In this document: in pieces, positions 31,785 to 36,043 of the stretch
How the letters are laid out: each line of letters opens with the position of its first letter
Numbering within the stretch: the stretch's first letter is position 1
Assembly: GCA_016794025.1 (NCBI GenBank)
Contig: JAEUKX010000083.1
Location: 1 to 36,043 of the forward strand
From: Rhodospirillales bacterium
GTDB lineage: Bacteria > Pseudomonadota > Alphaproteobacteria > CACIAM-22H2
Reading direction: 5' to 3'
Length of the DNA: 36,043 nucleotides
Translations under genes and position numbers: made by a program
The notes under the pieces: generated by a model
The model's database searches: none
Told to the model about the DNA's origin: nothing
Seen by the model: only the letters and a program-made list of their open reading frames with translations

Positions 31785-31829
31785 GCGCCGCCAGATCCCT
31801 TTTCCCTATCCGTTAATACGTCCGTTTTT
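31764..31829 (+). promoter_or_regulatory. trp attenuator region
   Basis: The tandem Trp codons and stop lie within a 9-bp stem, TGGTGGCGC (31773-31781) with GCGCCGCCA (31785-31793), closing on the TAA stop. A T-tract (31825-31829) follows 31 nt later. The ribosome position on trpL would decide whether this stem forms. A classical terminator hairpin next to the T-tract is not obvious by eye (only CGT-TAAT-ACG, 31811-31820), so the exact mechanism needs folding. Confidence 0.65.
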
Positions 31830-31883
31830 CCGCCTTCGCGCGCTCCGTCCTGCGTGCGCGGCCCAGCCATCCGCGAGCGACCC

Positions 31884-34070
31884 ATGCGCTACGAGTTCCG
31901 CACCAAGTCCGGCCTGACCCTCACCCGCATCAAGCGCCCGCTCGACTATGCCAGCGCGCTCGACGGATTCGCCGAGCGGCTCGACCGCGCGCGCGGCGGG
32001 CTGTTCTCCTCGGGCGTCGACTATCCGGGACGCTATTCGCGCTGGGAATTCGGCTTCGTCGATCCGCCGGTCGAGATCGTGGGCCACGGCCGCAGGCTCA
32101 CGCTGCGCGCGCTCAACGAACGCGGCGAGCGCATCCTTTCGGCACTCGACCCCGTGCTGGCGGAGTTCGCCCCCGCTGCACCCGACGCGCGCACGCGCAC
32201 GCTCGACGTGCCGGCCGCACAGGGTCCCTTCCCGGAGGAAAAGCGCAGCCAGCAGCCCTCGCTGTTCTCGCCTCTGCGGCGCATCGTGGAGGAGTTCGCG
32301 GGGCTGGAGGATTCCTTCCTCGGCCTGTTCGGCGCGTTCGGCTACGACCTGCTGTTCCAGTTCGAGCCGATCGGCCTCAGGCATCAGCGGCCCGACGAGA
32401 CGCGCGAGCTGCACCTCTTCCTGCCCGACCGGATGTACATCCTCGACCGGCGCAAGGAGACGGCCTTCCGCTACGACTACGAGTTCGCCCGCGGAGAGGT
32501 GACCAGCGAAGGCGCCTCGCGCGCCTGCTACAGCCCGCTGCCCAGGCGCAAATACGCCGAGCCGGAGACCAAGCCCGAGATCACCTCCGACCTGACGGCC
32601 GAGGAATATGCCGCGATGGTCGACGTGGCGCGCGAGCGCATGCGGGTGGGCGACATCTTCGAGGTCGTGCTCTCGCGCCGCTTCGAGGCCTCGTATCAGG
32701 GCGCGCCCTCGGCGCTGTTCGCCAAGCTGAAGAAGGTGAACCCCTCGCCGTTCGAGTTCTACCTGCAGCTCGGGCCCGACCGGCTCGTGGGCACGAGCCC
32801 GGAGATGTATGTGCGCGTGGAGGGCGACCGGGTCGAATCCTGCCCGATCTCCGGCACCGCGCGGCGCGGGCGCAACGCGATGGAGGATGCCGAGCGCCTC
32901 AAGGCCCTGATCGATTCCGAAAAGGACGAGGTGGAACTCACGATGTGCACCGACGTCGACCGGAACGACAAGTCGCGCATCTGCGTGCCGGGCAGCGTCA
33001 AGCTCATCGGAAGGCGCCAGATCGAGACCTATGCGGGCCTGTTCCACACGGTCGACCATGTGGAAGGCCGCCTGCGCGCCGACGTCTCGGGACTCGACGC
33101 GTTCATCAGCCACATGTGGGCCGTGACGCTGACGGGCGCGCCGAAGAAGTGGGCGGTCGAGATCGTCGAGGCGATGGAGACAAGCCCGCGCGGCTGGTAC
33201 GGCGGTGCCGTCGGCGCGCTCCTCCTCAACGGCGACGTCAATACCGGCATCACGATCCGCACGGTGCATCTGGACGAGGACGCGAAGAAGAAGCAGCGCG
33301 TGCGCTACCGCGTGGGCGCCACGCTCGTGTGGGATTCGGTGGGGATGGAGGAGAACGAGGAGACGCACCTGAAGGCGAACGCGCTGTTCCGGGTGCTCGC
33401 CCCGCCGGCCGCCCCCGCGAAATCCAATGCCGCCGCGGCCGTGGGTGCAGGGCTGAAGGTCGTGCTCGTCGACAACGAGGACAGCTTCGTGCACACGCTG
33501 GCCGACTATTTCCGCCAGTCGGGGGCCGACGTGTCGACCTACCGGCACGGCCTTGGTGCCGCCGCCATCCTCGCGATGAAGCCCGATCTGGTGATCCATT
33601 CGCCCGGCCCCGGCACGCCCGCGCAGTTCGGCGTGCCCGCCCTCGTGCGCGAGCTTGCCAAGGCCGACGTGGCGCAGTTCGGCGTGTGCCTTGGCCTGCA
33701 GGGCACGGTCGAGGCGTTCGGCGGTGCCCTCGACGTGCTGGGCGAGCCGCGCCACGGCAAGCGCTGGGAGATCGAGCACGACGGCACCGGCCTGTTCGAC
33801 GGGCTGCCCAGCCCCTGCGCGGTCGGCGCCTACCATTCGCTGCACGCGCGCCTCGACGCCTTCCCGCAGGACGAGCTGGAGATCACGGCGCGCACCGCAG
33901 CGGGCCTCGTCATGGCCGTGCGCCACAGGCGCCTGCCCATCGCCGCAGTCCAGTTCCACCCCGAATCGATCCTGTCGATGGGCTGGGCCACGACGGGCGA
34001 GATCGGCCGCACGCTGGTGGACAACGTGCTTGTCCATCTGGTGCGCGCAAGGAAGGCAAAGGCGGCGTAA
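31884..34070 (+). CDS. trpE(G): Anthranilate synthase, fused TrpE-TrpG
   Basis: 728 aa, the usual length of the fused alphaproteobacterial enzyme. The TrpE part (1 to about 505) has the chorismate-binding motifs YLQLGPDRLVGTSPEMYVRVEGD, PISGTARRGRN, DEVELTMCTDVDRNDKSRIC and LTGAPKKWAVEIVEAME. The TrpG part (about 525-728) is a class I glutamine amidotransferase with SPGPGTP, nucleophile Cys602 (FGVCLGLQG) and His692/Glu694 (QFHPES). It makes anthranilate from chorismate and glutamine, the first step of tryptophan synthesis. ATG 31884 begins the conserved MRYEFRTKSGLTLTR; upstream in-frame codons are leader sequence. It is controlled by the preceding trpL leader and probably also by Trp feedback. 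No other trp gene is in the window. Confidence 0.96.
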   Translation: MRYEFRTKSGLTLTRIKRPLDYASALDGFAERLDRARGGLFSSGVDYPGRYSRWEFGFVDPPVEIVGHGRRLTLRALNERGERILSALDPVLAEFAPAAPDARTRTLDVPAAQGPFPEEKRSQQPSLFSPLRRIVEEFAGLEDSFLGLFGAFGYDLLFQFEPIGLRHQRPDETRELHLFLPDRMYILDRRKETAFRYDYEFARGEVTSEGASRACYSPLPRRKYAEPETKPEITSDLTAEEYAAMVDVARERMRVGDIFEVVLSRRFEASYQGAPSALFAKLKKVNPSPFEFYLQLGPDRLVGTSPEMYVRVEGDRVESCPISGTARRGRNAMEDAERLKALIDSEKDEVELTMCTDVDRNDKSRICVPGSVKLIGRRQIETYAGLFHTVDHVEGRLRADVSGLDAFISHMWAVTLTGAPKKWAVEIVEAMETSPRGWYGGAVGALLLNGDVNTGITIRTVHLDEDAKKKQRVRYRVGATLVWDSVGMEENEETHLKANALFRVLAPPAAPAKSNAAAAVGAGLKVVLVDNEDSFVHTLADYFRQSGADVSTYRHGLGAAAILAMKPDLVIHSPGPGTPAQFGVPALVRELAKADVAQFGVCLGLQGTVEAFGGALDVLGEPRHGKRWEIEHDGTGLFDGLPSPCAVGAYHSLHARLDAFPQDELEITARTAAGLVMAVRHRRLPIAAVQFHPESILSMGWATTGEIGRTLVDNVLVHLVRARKAKAA

Positions 34071-34376
34071 GGACATTGCGCGCCTTCTTCCCTTTCCGTC
34101 ACCCCCCGGGCTTGTCCCGGGGGTCCACGACTTCGATGCCGTGACTCGCGGCCAACTCGTGGATGCCCGGGTCAAGCCCGGGCATGACGGTGAAAAGGTA
34201 GAACGCAACGGAGTTGCGCGTCCGGCAAGCGGACCGGCAACTTCCGGCACGAGTGTGCGCTGCACCGGGGAAGGTCGTTGCTTTTTCGCGGTCCTGCACC
34301 CGGCCCGATTGAGCGGGACCGCGCGACGCGTTACCGTCGCTGCCAACGACACGAACAGACGGGACGGACCGCGCGC
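34071..34376. other. Intergenic region between trpE(G) and the oxidoreductase gene
   Basis: 306 bp without a believable gene. It contains the palindromic repeat (34097-34190). In the remaining 186 bp I see no clear promoter hexamers, no hairpin with a U-tract and no strong Shine-Dalgarno before the ATG at 34377 (GGGACGG is about 11 nt upstream). Confidence 0.6.
34097..34190. repeat. Palindromic intergenic repeat (REP/BIME-like)
   Basis: Two hairpins face each other: CCCCCGGG-CTTGT-CCCGGGGG (34103-34123) and ATGCCCGGG-TCAAG-CCCGGGCAT (34163-34185). The flanks are also inverted (CCGTCA...GTCCACGA against TCGTGGAT...TGACGG). Read on the minus strand it gives the MPGLDPGIHE string seen wherever this alphaproteobacterial repeat type is mis-translated. 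It starts 27 nt after the trpE(G) stop and may act as its 3' end or as an mRNA-stabilising element. Only one copy occurs in this window. Confidence 0.8.
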
Positions 34377-36043
34377 ATGACACCCCCCGCCCAAGCCCTG
34401 CTCGACGTTACGCTCGACGACAAGTACACCGCCCCGCGCGGCCGCGTGTTCCTGACCGGCACGCAGGCGCTGGTGCGCCTCACGCTCATGCAGCGCCAGC
34501 GCGACCTCGCCGCCGGGCTCAACACCGCGGGCTTCGTCACCGGCTATCGCGGCTCGCCGCTGGGCGGGCTTGACCAGGCGCTGTGGCGCGCCAAGCGCCA
34601 CCTGAAGGACCACCACATCCATTTCACGCCCGGCGTGAACGAGGATCTCGCCGCCGCCGCCTGCTGGGGCTCCCAGCAGGTCGCGATGAGCCCGCTTGCC
34701 AGCTACGACGGCGTCTTCGCCATGTGGTACGGCAAGGGGCCGGGCGTGGACCGCTGCGGCGACGTGTTCAAGCACGCCAACGCGGCCGGCACCTCGCCCC
34801 ATGGCGGCGTGCTGGTGCTGGCGGGCGACGACCACGCGGCCAAATCGTCCACGATGCCCCACCAGTCCGACCACGAGTTCGTGTCGGCGATGATCCCGGT
34901 CTTAAGCCCCTCGAGCGTGCAGGAGATCCTCGATCTCGGCCTCTATGGCTGGGCGATGAGCCGCTATTCGGGCTGCTGGGTGGCGTTCAAGTGCGTGGCC
35001 GAGACGGTGGAAAGCTCGGCCTCGGCGCTCGTCGATCCCGAGCGCGTGAAGATCGTCACGCCCGCGGATTTCGCCATGCCCGAGGGCGGGCTCCACATCC
35101 GCTGGCCCGACCACTGGAACGACCAGGAATTCCGCCTCCAGAAATACAAGGTCTACGCCGCCCTCGCCTTCGCGCGCGCCAACCGGCTCGACAAAATCGT
35201 GATCGACAGCCCGAACCCGCGGATCGGCATCGTCACGACGGGCAAGAGCTATCTCGACGTGCGCCAGGCGCTGGAAGATCTCGGCATCGACGAGGCTCTC
35301 GCCGCCAAGATCGGCCTTCGCGTCTACAAGGTCGCGATGCCCTGGCCGCTGGAGCGCGAGGGCGCGCGCCAGTTCGCCGAGGGCCTCGAAGAGGTGATGG
35401 TGATCGAGGAGAAACGCGCCCTCATCGAGAACCAGTTCAAGGAACAGCTCTACAACTGGCGCGCCGACGTGCGGCCGCGCGTGGTCGGCAAGTTCGACGA
35501 GAAGGGCGAGTGGATCCTGCCCTCCTCGGGCGAGCTCAACCCCGCGCAGATCGCGCGCGTCATCGCCAAACGGCTCGAACCCTATTTCACGTCCGAGAAG
35601 ATCCGCGAGCGCCTTGCCGTGCTGGAGGCGAAGGAGAAGTCGCCCGAGGGCCACGCCTTCAAGCGCACGCCCTATTTCTGCTCGGGCTGCCCGCACAACA
35701 CCTCGACAAAGGTGCCCGAGGGCAGCCGCGCGATGGCGGGCATCGGCTGCCACTTCATGTCCACATGGATGGACCGCTCGACCGTGACCTTCACGCACAT
35801 GGGGGCCGAGGGCGCGCCGTGGATCGGGCAGGCGCCCTTCACGAAGGAGAAGCACGTCTTCCAGAACCTGGGCGACGGCACGTTCTTCCATTCCGGTTCG
35901 CTCGCCATCCGCGCGGCGGTCGCGGCCAACGTCAACATCACCTACAAGGTCCTGTTCAACGACGCCGTCGCCATGACCGGCGGCCAGCCGCACGACGGCA
36001 CGCTGACCGTGCCGCAGATCACGCGCATGCTGGCGGCCGAGGG
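34377..36043 (+). CDS. Indolepyruvate ferredoxin oxidoreductase family protein (fused type, partial)
   Basis: The frame runs from ATG 34377 off the right edge; 555 residues are visible of a protein usually about 1,150 aa. The visible part is the pyrimidine-binding and core region of 2-oxoacid:ferredoxin oxidoreductases: LTGTQALVRLTLMQRQRDLAAGLNTAGFVTGYRGSPLGGLD, VNEDLAAAACWGSQQ, WYGKGPGVDRCGDVFKHANAAG, then FKRTPYFCSGCPHNTSTKVPEG and AGIGCHFMSTWMDR leading into the thiamine-diphosphate domain. It decarboxylates aryl (indole/phenyl) pyruvates to aryl-acyl-CoA with ferredoxin reduction. It is cytoplasmic. The repeat-containing gap separates it from trpE(G), so it probably has its own promoter. 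Confidence 0.93.
   Translation, partial: MTPPAQALLDVTLDDKYTAPRGRVFLTGTQALVRLTLMQRQRDLAAGLNTAGFVTGYRGSPLGGLDQALWRAKRHLKDHHIHFTPGVNEDLAAAACWGSQQVAMSPLASYDGVFAMWYGKGPGVDRCGDVFKHANAAGTSPHGGVLVLAGDDHAAKSSTMPHQSDHEFVSAMIPVLSPSSVQEILDLGLYGWAMSRYSGCWVAFKCVAETVESSASALVDPERVKIVTPADFAMPEGGLHIRWPDHWNDQEFRLQKYKVYAALAFARANRLDKIVIDSPNPRIGIVTTGKSYLDVRQALEDLGIDEALAAKIGLRVYKVAMPWPLEREGARQFAEGLEEVMVIEEKRALIENQFKEQLYNWRADVRPRVVGKFDEKGEWILPSSGELNPAQIARVIAKRLEPYFTSEKIRERLAVLEAKEKSPEGHAFKRTPYFCSGCPHNTSTKVPEGSRAMAGIGCHFMSTWMDRSTVTFTHMGAEGAPWIGQAPFTKEKHVFQNLGDGTFFHSGSLAIRAAVAANVNITYKVLFNDAVAMTGGQPHDGTLTVPQITRMLAAE

Noticed and set aside
34186..34383. Small minus-strand peptide containing MPGLDPGIHE
   Set aside because: This string is the translation of the palindromic repeat itself and not a gene.
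31806..34874. A 1,022-codon open frame antisense to trpE(G)
   Set aside because: No domain resemblance, and an Arg/Ala/His-rich composition typical of antisense frames. It also runs through the palindromic repeat.

Overview
The window is GC-rich chromosomal DNA, almost certainly from an alphaproteobacterium. A Rhodospirillales- or Rhizobiales-like organism fits best. The pointers are a fused anthranilate synthase trpE(G) preceded by a Trp-codon leader peptide, a PAS_5-type single-domain PAS protein, a FeuP/FeuQ- or PhoP/PhoQ-like two-component system, a TRAP-TAXI transporter with fused membrane subunits, and 4-nt overlapping start/stop junctions with frequent TTG and GTG starts. I see no tRNA, rRNA, transposase, phage gene or CRISPR array. 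Long open frames antisense to real genes are a by-product of the high GC content.

Layout, left to right. 1-881: an amidase running off the left edge, divergent from a molybdopterin oxidoreductase (954-3053). 3128-3256: a near-consensus sigma-54 promoter about 100 nt ahead of a perfect intrinsic terminator with no gene between them, which is a candidate small RNA. 3264-5396: a TPR/GT41 (O-GlcNAc-transferase-like) protein with highly repetitive TPR DNA. 5670-7885: a small catabolic operon of an intradiol dioxygenase, an HpaH-type hydratase and a GlcG/HbpS protein. 7901-14099: a leftward unit reading sugar-acid dehydratase, TAXI binding protein, fused TRAP permease, unknown helical protein, PAS protein. 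Divergent from it are an M20-family hydrolase and a coupled TPR/glycosyltransferase-like protein (14199-16699). 16696-21597: a leftward unit of oligoendopeptidase F, a second TPR/GT41 protein and a GntR/UTRA regulator. 21692-25720: a rightward unit of acyl-CoA synthetase, BON-domain lipoprotein, GNAT acetyltransferase and secreted alpha/beta hydrolase.

25731-29547 is an envelope-stress or metal-signalling block: cytochrome b561 and a PepSY protein to the left; a second small PepSY protein, an OmpR-family response regulator and a PhoQ/FeuQ-like kinase to the right; then a small unknown gene. Three copies of an 11-bp-spaced direct repeat (GTTCAG-N5-GTTCAG type) sit in front of the three transcription units here, each 11 nt from a possible -10. 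This suggests autoregulation plus two further targets. A DUF2946 protein and a PCu(A)C copper chaperone follow (29598-30634).

30671-36043: a UDP-glucuronate-4-epimerase-like gene, divergent from trpL-trpE(G); a 94-bp palindromic repeat; and the start of a fused indolepyruvate ferredoxin oxidoreductase that runs off the right edge.

The observations most worth following are the sigma-54/small-RNA unit, the three operator-like repeats around the two-component system, the trp attenuator, and the repeated use of TTGA start/stop overlaps. Two of those overlaps tie a TPR/glycosyltransferase gene to a hydrolase or peptidase gene.
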